Part shown: piece by piece, positions 42,056 through 53,356 of the stretch
Numbering within the stretch: position 1 is the first letter of the stretch
How the letters are laid out: each line of letters begins with the position of its first letter
Source of the DNA: Ctenosaura bakeri
Taxonomy: Eukaryota; Chordata; Lepidosauria; Squamata; Iguanidae
Assembly: GCA_948474755.1 (NCBI GenBank)
Contig: CAOLHI010001833.1
Span: 186,001-250,000 of the forward strand
Direction of reading: 5' to 3'
DNA: 64,000 nt
The notes under the pieces: generated by a model
What the model was told of the DNA's origin: nothing
What the model saw: the letters and a program-made list of their open reading frames with translations, nothing else
Databases searched by the model: none
Program-made: the position numbers and the translations under genes

Positions 42056-42850
42056 TGAGTTAATTAAGTGCAAACTACTTTGGCACTTTAAATTCCTTTG
42101 CAGCCATTGAGGTAAGCTGAGGACAAAGGGGGAAAGTGGGAGCAAGAGAAAGGCCCTTTTCGCACGGGCCTTCTCTCGCGCGACAGCCCCGTGAGCCTCG
42201 TGGGAGTGGGAGCGTCGCTCCGCCTGTCGCACTCCCACTTCCGCCGGGCTCACGGGGCTGAAGCGGCGCGAGCGTGGATTTTTTGATTTTCGCTTCGAAG
42301 TGAAAATCACCCACGCTCGCGCAACGCTCCCGGCGCCCGCGTGCACTTACCTCTTGTGCGGAGCGTCGGGGAGCCGGCCGGGTCGCGCTTCCTTCCCTCC
42401 GCCCCTGCGGAAGGAAGGGGCAGGGCGGGGCGCTAGCGCGACGGACGCGACACCTCCTGCTTCGCGTGCGCGCGGGGAGGCGGACGCAAGAAGCTCCTTT
42501 CTCGCGCGTGCAGGGGGGGATGGAGGGGACAGGCTCCTTTCTCGCGCACGCGGGGGGGATGGAGGGGACAGGCTCCTTTCTCGCACGCGCGCGGGGGGGA
42601 ATGGACGGACGCGCGAGCCGCTGCCACCTCCGGGAGGCTGCCGCTTCCCCGCTCATTCCTTCGCCTGCGGAAGGAAGGAGGGGGAAGCAGCAGCCTCCCG
42701 GAGAAGGCTTCTTGCGCAAGCCGCCCTCCTCCGTTGCGCGAGTGCTGGCGCTGCGAAAAGGGCCAAAGACATTTTAAAAGCAGCTGAAAATGGGGATGAG
42801 AGAGGATTAATCAGGACTGTCCCTGCCAAATGGGCAGAGTTGGAGGGAAT
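42056..42850 (+). repeat. Interspersed repeat D, copy 4, split by a MITE
   Basis: Left part 42056-42151 (GTGCAAACTACTTTGGCACTT, CAGCCATTGAGGTAAGCTGAG) and right part 42765-42850 (GACATTTTAAAAGCAGCTGAA, GTCCCTGCCAAATGGGCAGA). Reading across restores the order of the 22235 and 28795 copies. Confidence 0.8.
42152..42764. mobile_element. Long GC-rich family B MITE, complete
   Basis: GGCCCTTTTCGCACGGGCC to GCTGCGAAAAGGGCC, perfect AAA duplication (42149-42151, 42765-42767). Sister of 46318-46937. Inside, a unit of the type GGGGGGATGGAGGGGACAGG + CTCCTTTCTCGCGC is tandemly repeated (42515-42600). Extremely CpG-rich; 140-218 codon frames here are compositional. Confidence 0.94.
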
Positions 42851-43848
42851 GATGCAATATTGTTTCACCCAAAGACACTGCTTTCTCTTTCTCTGTATAT
42901 ATTTGTGTGTGTGCAATATTTTTAAAAAACCTGAGGAAGTGGTGTTGAGGCATTAACTGCGAAGTTTAGCAATAAGTTCCTCCTGTGTAGAGACAATGGT
43001 GAGGAGGCTCAGCTCAAGTAACTGATTAAATTCCATTCCAGACATAATTAACATGCCTTGAGCATATTCTTTGCATCTCTCTCAGAACTGCCTATAAAGG
43101 ATCATCTGGAACCTGTCCTGCTAGTTAATTGTACAGAAATGCAAATGATTTATTGGGCACACAGGTGATTATTTATTATATTGAGGAGAGGCAAAAAAAA
43201 AAAAAAATTGGTACCCTGGGAATCCAAACCCAACAAGATTTACAAGAATGATAAATCTTCAGCTGCTTTCACTGTAGTCAAAACAAACAGACGGGATGGG
43301 GACCAGTAATCACAGAACAGATACAAAAATTTAGTTGCACCAAAAATGAATCTGGGCTAGCGCTGCGGTGAGGAATTCTGGAAGTAGTAGTACAAAAAAG
43401 GAACTTTTCCAAGCTCTGCAAACAGCACCTTTGAGCTGAAGAGGCCATGGTTAATAAAAAGCCATCACTAAAGGACAGATCTCACCGAACCGTTTTTAGT
43501 CAAATCAGTCTGTTGTATGGTTTTTAGGTCTAGCTCAGAAACAAGGGGCTACTAGCCTTGCAGCTGTGCATTTTTCAGTTGTGGTGATTTATGACAGAAC
43601 GCATCAATCTTGGTGGCAGCCCTGCTGAGCGTAAGCCCCAAGACAGCCTCCCCCAATACACCACCTTCCAGAAGTTTTGAACTGTACCTGCAGGTAAGGG
43701 GAGTTACAGTCCAACACGTTTGCAGTGGTCAAAACCCATACATTAAGATTAATTATCATTCTGTATAATTTATACATTCTAGCAAGGGCAGCTGGATTGT
43801 AAACAATAGCTTGAACCCAAATGTAGAAGTCCGTGAACAAAGGAGCCA
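42851..43848. other. Intergenic DNA, no gene
   Basis: No supported gene. Poly(A) of about 15 at 43193-43207. 43375-43430 resembles the small foldback at 34410. Confidence 0.45.
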
Positions 43849-43850
43849 CA

Positions 43851-44029
43851 GGCCATTTCCACACTAGATGGTTATAGTGCTATTATCCCACTTTCAACAT
43901 CCTATGGAATCCTGGGGTTTGCAGTTTCGGGAGGGGCCTGAAGCCCCTCCCGAAACTGCAAACCCCAGGATTCCATAGGATGTTGAAAGTGGGATAATAG
44001 CACTGTGACTGTCTAGTGCAGAAAGATCC
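43851..44029. mobile_element. Family A MITE, near-perfect palindrome
   Basis: Arms of about 85 bp around GTTTCGGGAGGGGCCTGAAGCCCCTCCCGAAAC are almost identical. Left end GGCCATTTCCACACTAGATG; right end GCAGAAAGATCC. Flanks ACA / ACG. Confidence 0.9.
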
Positions 44030-44139
44030 ACGAACACATGAATTCCTCTTGTTGATGTTTTGCATCTAATTGAGGGAGATGGTTCTGCACGGTGGGGGGG
44101 TTTCCCCCTTTTTAACATCATTAGGCACCTTCAGGTAAA

Positions 44140-44715
44140 GATCTGGTCAAGATTTGGTCAGTGAAGGTTTGCCATTGCCTTCCTCTGAGGCTGAGAGAGT
44201 GGGACTTGCCCAAGGACACCCAGAAGGTTTTCATGGGCCCTTTTCTCACGTTACCCGTTTGTGCGACTGAGGAGGGCATCTCGCACAAGAAGCCTCATCC
44301 GGAACGCTGCCGCTTCCCCGCTCCTTCGTACCGCAGGTCGCTTCCTGGTAGCGCAACCATCGCGCTAGCACCCCGCCCCTTCCTTCCGCAGCACAGTCTG
44401 GCAGTTGTGGGCTGCGCTGGTGGAAGGAAGCGCAACTGGGCCGGCTTGCCGACACACCGCACGCAGGTAAGTGCGCGAGGGCGCCACAAGCATTGCGCGA
44501 GCGCGCAGTATTTTTGGCTTACAGCCGAAAATCAAAAAATGCGCACGCGCCCCACTTTAGCCTCGTGAGCATCGCACGAGTAAGAGTGCATCGTACAGAG
44601 CGACGCTCCCATTCACGCAATGCTCAAGGGGCGCTCACGCAAAAAAAAAAAAGCATGCAAAAAGGGCCATGGCTAAGCAGGGATTCAGACCCTGGTCTTT
44701 CAGAATCCTAAGCCC
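44140..44715 (-). mobile_element. tRNA-derived SINE, minus strand, split by a MITE
   Basis: Left part 44140-44235 (GCCATTGCCTTCCTCTGAGGC, GAGAGTGGGACTTGCCCAAGG) and right part 44669-44715 (GGCTAAGCAGGGATTCAGACC, CTGGTCTTTCAGAATCC). The MITE at 44236 entered the CCATGG of the SINE. Confidence 0.88.
44236..44668. mobile_element. Family B GC-rich MITE, complete
   Basis: GGCCCTTTTCTCACGTTACC to ATGCAAAAAGGGCC with perfect ATG duplication (44233-44235, 44669-44671). Close relative of 9926-10354. Confidence 0.93.
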
Positions 44716-44936
44716 TTATCACACTGCACTATTATAGCACTATTACTTCACTTTAACTGCCCTAGCTACAGCCTGTGGAATTCTGGGGTATATAGTTTAC
44801 TGAGGCCAAAGAGCTCTCTGGCTAAGAAGTCTAAATGCCCCTCCCTAAACTACAAATCCCACGATTCCATGCAATATTGTCATGGCAGGTAAAGTGGAAT
44901 AATTGCACTATAACAGTACAGTGTGACAAAGCACTG
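44712..44936. mobile_element. Family A-related foldback, divergent
   Basis: AGCCCTTATCACACTGCACTA and CAGTACAGTGTGACAAAGCAC at the ends, TAGCACTATTACTTCACTTTA and TAAAGTGGAATAATTGCACTA next to them, with an extra CAATATTGTCATGGCAGG in the right arm. Confidence 0.8.
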
Positions 44937-44984
44937 AGTTAAACACTCAAGTCATACCCCACACTGGCTCTCACTTTGCATTTC

Positions 44985-45185
44985 TTGTGGTTGTGTGCCT
45001 TCAAATCATTTCTGATTTATGGCGACCCTAAGGTGAACATATCACAGGATTTTCTGGGGGCTGTGTGTGTGTGATGCACCCACAGTCACCCAGTGGATTT
45101 CCATGACGGAGCAGGGAATCAAATTCTGGTCTCCAGGGTCATAGTCCAAGGCTCAAACCATTGCACCATACTGGTTCTCTTCCCC
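44985..45185 (-). mobile_element. tRNA-derived SINE (ACA_SINE2-like), minus strand
   Basis: GTGTGCCTTCAAATCATTTC, GGCGACCCTAAGGTGAAC, CACCCAGTGGATTTCCATG, CCAAGGCTCAAACCATTGCAC, ending TGGTTCTCTT. Near full length. Confidence 0.92.
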
Positions 45186-45745
45186 TTATATAGCTCCTTT
45201 AAAATTCAGACTAAAAACCCAGAACAGAGTTGCCTTGCCACTGACACAGAAACCAGCAGGCACCACAGTCATGAGATTTTTCAAGCATGCAAATAGAGGG
45301 ACGTGGGTTCCTTTCCCCCTGCCCTGATCCATACCTTTAGCCTCCACAGCTAACTGATGGGTTGATTGACCGATTGATTGGTTGAAATAAACCACTCCAT
45401 TTAGATTTATAACCACCATCTCATTCCAAGAGTTTTGGGTGGACAGCACTATTTCAAATGCTAGCTCCCAAGTGGTGGACTGGTGAAATGGGCTGTGAGA
45501 GAACTGCTCATGGGCTGCGAGGAATTCAATTTATTACCTGCTCTCAGCAGAGCCAGCCCATTAACAGAACTCTATGAATCACTGCCATTGGTTTCCAGTC
45601 GGGAATCATAGCATATTCAGTGACTCCTGCATAAAAGTACAGGTTAGACTTCCTGTAGGAAGTGAAATTCTCTCTCTTTTATACTCTAACTCAAGGATGC
45701 CCAACATGAGGGTCTCCATATGGTTCTGGACTGCAATGCCCAGCA
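45186..45745. other. Intergenic DNA, no gene
   Basis: No supported gene. 45685-45755 has wording of the small hAT-like element (GGATGCCCAACATGAGG, CCCAGCATTCCTTGCC). Confidence 0.4.
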
Positions 45746-45749
45746 TTCC

Positions 45750-46085
45750 TTGCCATATGAGAGGTAACATGATAGCCATATTTAAATATTTGGAAGGATG
45801 TCATGTGGAAGATGGGGCAAGCTTATTTCTACTGCTCCAGAGATTGGGACATGGACCAGTGGATTCAAGCTACAGGAAAAGAAATTCCACCTAAATATGA
45901 GGAAGAACATCCTAATGAGCTTTTTGACAGGGGAAGACACTGCCTCAGAGTCTCCTCCTTTGGAGTCTCCTTTTTAGAAGGCTAGATGGCCACCTGTCAT
46001 GGGTACTTTGTTTTTTTCTCCATGGCAGGGGACTGAACCGAATGGCCCTTGTGGTCTCTTCCAGCTTTATGATTCTAGGATTCTA
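45750..46085 (+). mobile_element. CR1 LINE 3' end
   Basis: TGAGAGGTAACATGATAGCC, IAIFKYLEGCHVEDGASLF in frame, GGATTCAAGCTACAGGAAAAG, then GGCCCTTGTGGTCTCTTCCAG and the ATGATTCTAGGATTCTAGG terminal repeat. Confidence 0.93.
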
Positions 46086-46317
46086 GGCTAGAAGCGCCAA
46101 TACAAGTTGTGGTCCAACAACATCTCCAGGAATCCTGTAGACATTCGAAGACCTCACTTTTTCAGATTACTACAACCAGAATCTCCCAGGGTTTTGCAGT
46201 TGTGGTTATTTGCCATCAAGATGACTTCAGCTTATGATTATCCTTTGAAGGCAAGACCTCCAAGAGCCCTGGTTGTCAATTGTCCTTCTCAGATCTCACA
46301 AACACAGGGCTGATTGT
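46086..46317. other. Short spacer
   Basis: No feature seen. Confidence 0.4.
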
Positions 46318-46937
46318 GGCCCTTTTCACAAGGGCCTTTTCTCGCGCGACAGCCCCGTGAGCCTCGCGGGAGTGGGAGCGTCGCTCCGCACGACACACTC
46401 CGACTTCCGCCGGGCTCACGGGGCTGAAGCGGCGTGAGCGCGGGTTTTTTGATTTTTGCTTCCAAGCAAATATCACCCGCGCTCGCGCAACGCTCCCAGC
46501 GCCCGCACGCACTTACCTCTCGTGCAGAGCATCGGGGAGCCGGCCGGGTCGCGCTTCCTTCCCTCCGCCCCTGCGGAAGGAAGGGACGGGGCAGGGCGCT
46601 CGCACGATGGGCGCAACACGTCCTGCTTCGTGCGCGCGCGGGGGGGCAGACGGGACGAGCGCCTTTCTCTCTCATGAGCGCGGGGGGCGGACGGGACGAG
46701 CGCCTTTCTCTCTCGCGTGCGCGAGGGGGGATGGAGGGGACAGGCTCCTTTCTCGCGCGCATGGGGGGGATGGACGGACGCGCGAGCCGCCGCCGCTGCC
46801 TATGGGAGGCTGCCGCTTCCCCGCTCATTCCTTCGCCTGCGGAAGGAAGGAGGGGGAAGCGGTAGCCTCCCGGAGAAGGCTTCTGGCGCGAGCTGCCCTC
46901 CCCCGCTCGCGCGAGAAGACTTAATGCAAAAAGGACC
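46318..46937. mobile_element. Long GC-rich family B MITE, complete
   Basis: GGCCCTTTTCACAAGGGCC to AATGCAAAAAGGACC with TGT on both sides (46315-46317, 46938-46940). Interior almost identical to 42152-42764 but with one more CGGACGGGACGAGCGCCTTT unit and fewer GGATGGAGGGGACAGG units. Confidence 0.93.
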
Positions 46938-46976
46938 TGTGTCTATCCACCTATAATGTGGTCTTCCCATTTTCCT

Positions 46977-47228
46977 AGAGCCAACATGGCATAGTAGTTT
47001 GAACATTGGACTATGATTCTAGGAGACCAGGGTTTGAATCCCCATTCAGAAACCCACTGGATGACCTTGGGTGGGTCACATTCTCTCACCCTCAGAGGAA
47101 GGCAAAGGCAAACCCTCTCTGAACAAATCCTGCCAAGAAATCCCTGTGATAGATTCACCTTAGGGTCATTATAAATTGGAAATGACTTGAAGGCACACAG
47201 CAGCAAGAACAACAACAATAACAACTCT
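46977..47228 (+). mobile_element. tRNA-derived SINE (ACA_SINE2-like), full length
   Basis: AGAGCCAACATGGCATAGTAG, GACCAGGGTTTGAATCCCC (B box type), CCCACTGGATGACCTTGGG, GGAAATGACTTGAAGGCACA and an AACAACAACAATAACAAC tail. The most complete copy here. Confidence 0.94.
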
Positions 47229-47689
47229 GCTTTCCCAAGCATTACCATCTTTCCAACTGGCTGAGAAACTCTGGGCGTTGTCATCCAGAGAAGTAACTTT
47301 TCCAGTTCTGCCACAGGTTCACTTTCTCCCTTGCCACAACACGTCCAGAGCAGAAAATCCTCCAGGACAGAAATGAAGATGTTTCCTGAACGACCCAGTC
47401 CCATATTCCAGAACTAATAAATCCTTGAACAGCTGGCTGTCTTAAGGGCATGAACAGATGGATTTTCCCATTTTGATCATGAAAGCAAAGGGACACACAA
47501 TTTTTTTATGGGGTTTTTTTGTTGTGTTTGTTTTTTGGGACACTTCCAAGCCCATATTACATCATGTGCCTAGCCCTGTTATAAATAGACAATGATGACA
47601 ATGAGGAAAAGGAAGTAACATCCCACAGCAAACTGAACATGGTGATAGGATTGTTCATGTCTGTAATTCCCGCCCTGTCAAACCCTAAT

Positions 47690-48315
47690 AAATATATACA
47701 GTATCTGCTAGGGTTTGATTCCAGGACCCTCTGTAAATCCCAAAATTCGTGGATGCTCAAGTGCCATTACATACAATGGTGTAGTAAAATGGCAACCCTT
47801 ATAAAAACCGGCAAAATTGAAGTTTGCTTTTTGGAAATTATTTATTCATTTGGAATATTTTCTTTCTTTTTTCTTTAATAATAATTTTTTATTAAGAAGA
47901 AAGAAAACAATTTTTCCACCATTATAAAATTTGTCTTCTTGCAGCATCAATCTGTCCTGTAATTATCCAATCAATATTCTTTCCCCTAACCCTTGATTCC
48001 ATTTTTTTGCATTTTTCCCAAACTATATTCTCTTAACGAATTATTTATTATAATCCCTTTTTATGTAATCCCCTTTTCTTGCCCCCTGTACATGTATTAA
48101 TTTCACAATTAATAAAATAATCATCTCTCAATTGCAATTGTTAATCAAGAACATCTCCCACTTTCTTAGTTCTATTACCTCTCATAATCTTTACCTGTCC
48201 TTACATTTAATCCAATCTAGAGCTGGTTTATTTGGGATATTTTCAAGCTGTGGTTGCTTGAATCCGTGGATACAGAATCTGCAGATATGGAGTGCCGACT
48301 GGTTGTCCTACCTTT
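47690..48315 (+). mobile_element. Tigger-type MITE interrupted by an L1 tail
   Basis: GGGTTTGATTCCAGGACCCTC, AAATTCGTGGATGCTCAAG, ACATACAATGGTGTAGTAAAA at the left; TTTTCAAGCTGTGGTTGCTTG, AATCCGTGGATAC and GATATGGAGTGCCGACTG at the right. Same element as 58205-58605. The gap holds a minus-strand L1 3' end. Confidence 0.88.
47855..48225 (-). mobile_element. L1 3' untranslated fragment in Tigger
   Basis: A T-rich start (CTTTAATAATAATTTTTTATT) followed by AT-rich sequence, read as an L1 3' tail in reverse. Flanked by TTTGGAATATTTTC and TTTGGGATATTTTC, a likely 14-bp target duplication (one mismatch). Confidence 0.7.
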
Positions 48316-48668
48316 GGTCAAGGTATTTTCTCAGCTACTCTGTATGCGTTCCAAAGAGTGAATCCGAGGGATTCCTGATTACATTTCGAGAAAAACGGTG
48401 AAGATTTTGCTGGTCCAAGTTTCTTGACACAATCCCTCCTTAAAGTCTAAGCATGACACTGGCTAACTGGAAGAGTTCAGTTTGGTTCTATCTTAATGTT
48501 CACCTTTTTAAAATATTTTTCATTGTGTTGTCCTTTTAAATTTTGAGCCACTTTGAGTCCCAATTTTGGGAGAAAAGCAGGCTACAAATAAATATAAATA
48601 ACGACAACGACAACAGCGGTGGTGGTGATGATTATGGTGATGATATGATGATTAGCCTAGAGAAGACC
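48316..48668. other. Spacer with SINE-type tail
   Basis: 48535-48600 (GAGCCACTTTGAGTCCC, GGGAGAAAAGCAGGCTACA, AAATAAATATAAATAA) is a SINE/LINE 3' tail; the rest is unassigned. Confidence 0.5.
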
Positions 48669-48670
48669 AG

Positions 48671-48872
48671 GGCCATTTCTGCACTACACTGTTATAGTGC
48701 TATTATTCCACTTTCAACATCCTGTGGAATTCTGGGTTTTGTAGTTTACTGAAGCTAAAGAGCTCTCTGGCTGAGAATTCTAAATGCCCCTCCCTAAACT
48801 ACAATTCCCAAGATTCCATAGGATGTTGAAAGTGGAATAATAGCACAATAACAGTGTAGTGTGGAAATGGCC
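48671..48872. mobile_element. Family A MITE, long form, complete
   Basis: GGCCATTTCTGCACTACACTG to GTGTGGAAATGGCC, triplets CAG / CAA. Loop contains AGAGCTCTCTGGCTGAGAATTC. Confidence 0.93.
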
Positions 48873-49019
48873 CAAGAGACAAGTCCCTGCAGGATCTGGG
48901 GAATTATGGGAGCTGGAATCCAACAAAGTAACTTTTCCAAGCTCTGTTACATCTGAAGAACACTCCTTTGGATAAAATATAAGGAAAGCCCTCCTAGTTT
49001 TGAACAACGGTCCAACCAA

Positions 49020-49220
49020 GGCCATTTCCCCACAATACTGTTATAGTGCTATTATTCCATTTTCGCCATCCTATGGAATCCTGGGGTTTGCAGTTTAGGG
49101 AGGGGCCTTTAGGATTATCAGCCAGAGAGCTCTTTGTCCTCAGAAAACTACAAACCCTAGAATTCCACAGGATGTGGAAAGTAGAATAATAGCTCTGTAA
49201 TAGTGTAGTGCAGAAAGACC
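49020..49220. mobile_element. Family A MITE, long form
   Basis: GGCCATTTCCCCACAATACTG to GTGCAGAAAGACCC; loop in the opposite orientation to the previous copy (TTTAGGATTATCAGCCAGAG). Confidence 0.9.
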
Positions 49221-49225
49221 CATAG

Positions 49226-49460
49226 AGAGCCAGTGCGGTATAGTGGTTTGAACCTTGGACCACAACTCTGGAAACCAAGGTTTGAATCTCCGCTTAGCCA
49301 TGCATACCCACAGCATAATCTTGTGCAAGTCACACTCTCTCAGCTTCAGAAGAAGGCAAAGGCAACCCACCGCTGAACAAATTTTGCAAGGAAAACCCCA
49401 TGATAGGTTTTCTTTAGGGTCACCATAAGTTAGAAATGACTTCAAGGCATTGCAGGCTAA
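49226..49460 (+). mobile_element. tRNA-derived SINE (ACA_SINE2-like), full length
   Basis: GAGAGCCAGTGCGGTATAGTG, AAACCAAGGTTTGAATCTCC, CAAGGAAAACCCCATGATAG, AGAAATGACTTCAAGGCATTG. Confidence 0.93.
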
Positions 49461-50425
49461 ATTTCAGCATCAAATAATTCCTTTGCAAGATTTCTGGATG
49501 TTAGAATAGGGGGAGAATGCTGAGAAGGAATGTTTGCTTGTTTTCTACACCAGTGGGATGAAAACTGCCATCATTACTAGTCCCGGGACCAAACGGTCAA
49601 CAATTTACATCCCTAACTGAGAGAGGCATTTTGTCTAAAAACTGCATACCTGCAAGGTGGTGGGACAAGTAATTAGTTTGCAAGAGATTCTTCTCCTCCG
49701 CCTGGTGTTTTATCACATGCCAAAGATAACCCTAAGGCACCTGAGGCATTTGGAATATGCCATGTCACAAGAAACACAGAGGTCACATTCCAGCACTGAT
49801 GGCTCAGCAGCCCTTCATATCTCCGTGATAAATATGTTGAATGCCGGGCAAGTTTGGGGAGTGGGGTGGAGAAGGAGAGAGAAAAACCAAGACTCCTGAG
49901 CAAGATTTCTAGAATAGGAGAAAGCCTGCCCGAGCCAGACGAGAAATAAAAAAGGCATACATATTAAGAACAATCGAGTCATAATTTAAAAACTCATACT
50001 GTAGAAACTATCTGGATAGGCCTGCTTAGACATCCCTGTTGCAAACCAAAGTATTTCAGGGTGGCTTGATCCAGAGTGAGGGAAACCCATTAGCTTTACA
50101 AAAGACTTGCTCTCGCTGGCAATGAGAACTTCTAGGGTTTTGGGGTTTTTTTAGTGACCTGCATTTTTTAAATTTCCTTGGGAGTGGTAGGTAAAGGAAC
50201 TGGCATTATGAGGGCCAGCAGTTCAACTAAACAATTGAAACACAACTGCAAATTCTTAGCATCAAAACTCTTTAAGATGGACCCATTAGAAGAGGACAGA
50301 TGAAAATCAGAGGGAATAAAGCACCACTGAAGCAGCACGTCATGAACAACCTTTATTCAAGGCAGTCAGTTCCTAGCAGACTGTTTGAACTGTGAGGTTT
50401 TCACTTGCCAAGGGAAGGGGCCATC
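49461..50425. other. Intergenic DNA, no gene
   Basis: No supported gene. Confidence 0.45.
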
Positions 50426-50428
50426 CTA

Positions 50429-50631
50429 AGTCATTTCCACACTACTTTGTTCTAGTGCTATTATTCCACTTTCAACATCCTATGGAGTCCTGGGGTTTGC
50501 AGTTTAGGGAGGGGCATTTAGAATCCTCAGCCAGAGAGCTCTTGGGCTTCAGTAAACTACAAACCCCAGAATTCCAGAGGATGTTGAAAGTGGAATAACA
50601 GCACTATAACAGCGTAGTGTGGAAAGGGCCC
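50429..50631. mobile_element. Family A MITE, long form
   Basis: GTCATTTCCACACTACTTTG to GTGTGGAAAGGGCCC, flanked by CCTAA / CTAGC. Confidence 0.9.
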
Positions 50632-51745
50632 TAGCCTTCCAGGGAGTTCGAAAGTTTGGAAGCGACTGCCAAGAAGGCCCTGTCCCTTTTGCCCTTCCAA
50701 TATGTTGGAGAAACTCATGGGACCAAGAGAAGGGATTTGTTACCCTGTTTTCTGGGGGTCCCAGGAGGGACACCTAAATGCGCTCTCAATTATATAAGTT
50801 GGGGAAATTAGCAAGAGCACAAGCTAGCAATGCGAGAGGCAGGGCAATGGAACGAAATCTTTTATCCAATGTCTACGGGGTCAGGCCAAGTCAAGGAGCA
50901 AACAGAATTGAAATAATAATTGTGATCTTTATTAAAATACAATCAGTGTATGCAGCACACTCACACAGATAACTATAGAAAGAAAGGTTGGAGTGGGACA
51001 GAGGGATTCTTAAGAGGAGTTGTTGGTTTGGGTAATACTACACCTGTCCTGAAGCCCGGGTAGTTTGCAGCAGAAGTTTGGAGATATGGAGTCTCAGTAC
51101 GTGGGACTGAGGGGAAGGCTCGCCAAGCAAAGTGGCAGCAAGGCTGGATGGAAGTCAGGAGCAATCTGAGCGATCCAAAGAAGTGCTCAAAGTCAAAGGT
51201 TTATATAGGGGGAAATGTGACCTCAGGCTAGTCTGTACTTGGGGAAAACAATGAGTTTCGGACTGGAGACAAAGCCTCCGAAAGGTCAGAATTTAGCATG
51301 ATTAAGTCCGAATTGACAATAGAGTAGACAGTATGCAAACGCAGAGTGCTTGACAGATGAGGATTCTTCTAATCCAGCTGCCTGCTCGAGGCAGGGAGTT
51401 CTTTGTTAAGTAGCGTGCATACATAATAGAGTACTTGCCTTTGAGGTCTCCTGAAGCAGCGGGACGGCTATTTCGGGCCAGCCTGTATTGTTTGGAATAT
51501 TACAGCGATTAGTGGCTGTGCCTGTCTGTGAGCTTGTCCGGCGGACCTCGCAGAACGTGGAGAGGAATAGGTAAAGGAAGCCAAATTATTGATATCAGCG
51601 TGATATCTAATATCCCACAAGTGTGGCTTAGGAACTGCAGTAACAGATTCCCACAAAGTTTTAGAGTCCAGGTAGGCTCATAGAGGAAAATACAGTCCTT
51701 CACATAAGCTGGACTCAAGCTGCACAGGGCTTTATAAACAGCGGG
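50632..51745. other. Intergenic DNA, no gene
   Basis: No supported gene. No repeat that I can name. Confidence 0.45.
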
Positions 51746-51746
51746 A

Positions 51747-52149
51747 AGTCTCTGCACTCGACTGTTATAGTGCTATTATCCCACTTTCAACATCCTATGG
51801 AATCCTGGGGTTTGCAGTTTTGGGACGAGCCGGCGGGCCCCTCCTGAAACCGCAGGAAGCCCTGGTGGCGCAGTGGTTAAATGCTAGTACTGCAACCACA
51901 AGGTTGTGAGTTCGATCCTGCCGGGCTCCAAGGTTGACTCAGCCTTCCATCCTTCCGCAGGTCGGTAAAATGAGTACCCAGCTTGTTGGGGGCAATTAGC
52001 TAAAATACATTGTAAACCGCTTAGATAACACTCAGTTGATAAGCAGTATAGAAATAACTGCTATTGCTATTGCTATTGCAAACCCCAGCATTCCATAGGA
52101 TGTTGAAAGTGGGATAATAGCGCTATAACAGTCGAGTGTGGAAATGGCC
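51747..52149. mobile_element. Family A MITE split by a SINE
   Basis: Left arm 51747-51852 (CTCTGCACTCGACTGTTATAG to CTCCTGAAACCGCA), right arm 52078-52149 (GCAAACCCCAGCATTCCATAG to GTGTGGAAATGGCC). The SINE entered the right-arm stretch CCGCAAACCCC. Confidence 0.92.
51853..52078 (+). mobile_element. Sauria-type tRNA SINE, full length
   Basis: AGCCCTGGTGGCGCAGTGGTT holds the A box (TGGCGCAGTGG), GGTTGTGAGTTCGATCCTG the B box. The body runs through CCTTCCGCAGGTCGGTAAAA and TTGTAAACCGCTTAGATAAC and ends in CTATTG repeats. The tail resembles the Bov-B-like end of Sauria SINEs; that label is by recall. Confidence 0.9.
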
Positions 52150-53355
52150 TGGGAAATGAACCAGCATCCAGTAGAGTTGTTTTAACAAGGAAGTTGAATG
52201 TTCTCTGTCTCCAGCCCTGGTTAACAAATATAATATTAATGAGCTTTCCTCGTGGTCCTGTGTTTTAAGCTACCACCAAGCTCTAAATCTCTTTCCTGTC
52301 TCGTTCCCTGAGCTGAAAGTGCCAGCCGGAACTCTGGTAAGAATTCTGCCTTCATCCCATTCACTCTCTTCTGGCATGTGGTTTGTAAAAATAAACACGT
52401 ACTGAGTTGGTTGCTCGGTCCAGAACAATGTGTCAGCTGGATTTGCCAATAGGTGGTTTGTTAAGCTCCATGTCTTGTTGTGTGGTGGTGGCACAAAAAC
52501 ATGTCTACAGAATGATATACACCACAGGCTGTGTTGTGTACAGCTATAATCCTGGCAGTGGTCCCAACCGCTTTTCATACCGAGGAATCATTCATCACTT
52601 ATACGTCCGATCAGCTAATGGGGAGCCTGTTTAGGAAAAAAAGAAAAAAAACATCTCACTTTGCTTTCACCTTTTAGAGCAGGACAAGTTGCTATCTACC
52701 TGGCTCGTGATGGTCCCGTTTGTCCTTGCCTAAGAGACTTTGATGCAAAAGTTTTGGCCTTTGGTTTGCTTGGATGAAGGCAAACGATGGACTCGTGCTT
52801 CAAATTTCTCCTCCTCCAATACAATCTCATCTCTGCGGTCATAAAAGGATATTTCTCCCACACCGCTCCACCCATTCACCCATGGCAATCTTGCACCAAA
52901 ATAAGGACAAGTGCATCTCAACAGCTCACATTAGCGATGCGGACACCTCGTCAGGAAAAAAAAAAGCTCTGTAATCACCAAGGCTTTGTTGCAAATGGCA
53001 TTTTGTTACTGAAATCTGCCACCGTTAATGGCACTTGTTGGGGAAACAATAAATGGACTGCAAGAGGAAAATCACGGGAACCATCCCCACCACTTCGAAA
53101 TGTACAAAGCAATAAAGAGCCTTAGAAGCTGACGATTTAATCACTGTAGCAGAGCAGGGAGGTTTAATCTATCAAGCCATTGACTGGAAAAGCATACAGC
53201 AGCAGCTAGCATCCATAATCAAGCTTGCAGTCTTTGAGAGGTTGTTTTTCTTTTGGATTTATGAGACAATCCTTCTTTTGCAAACTGCAACATTTACAGA
53301 ATTAGTAGAAGGGCACTCCCCTCTGTCCCATTGTGGGTGGGGAAGAAATACACTG
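52150..53355. other. Intergenic DNA, no gene
   Basis: Frames of 100-112 codons at 52270-52578 (-) and 52787-53125 (+) have no domain and no splice-supported structure that I can defend. Confidence 0.45.
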
Positions 53356-53356
53356 A

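Noticed and set aside
42075..42956. Arg/Pro-rich frames of 140-218 codons on both strands
   Set aside because: They lie in CpG-rich MITE sequence where stop codons are rare; similar frames recur in the sister MITE at 46318 without conserved reading.
46977..47060. tRNA gene from A/B box-like sequence
   Set aside because: The head is part of a dispersed SINE with the same body and tail as a dozen other copies; no full cloverleaf is needed to explain it.
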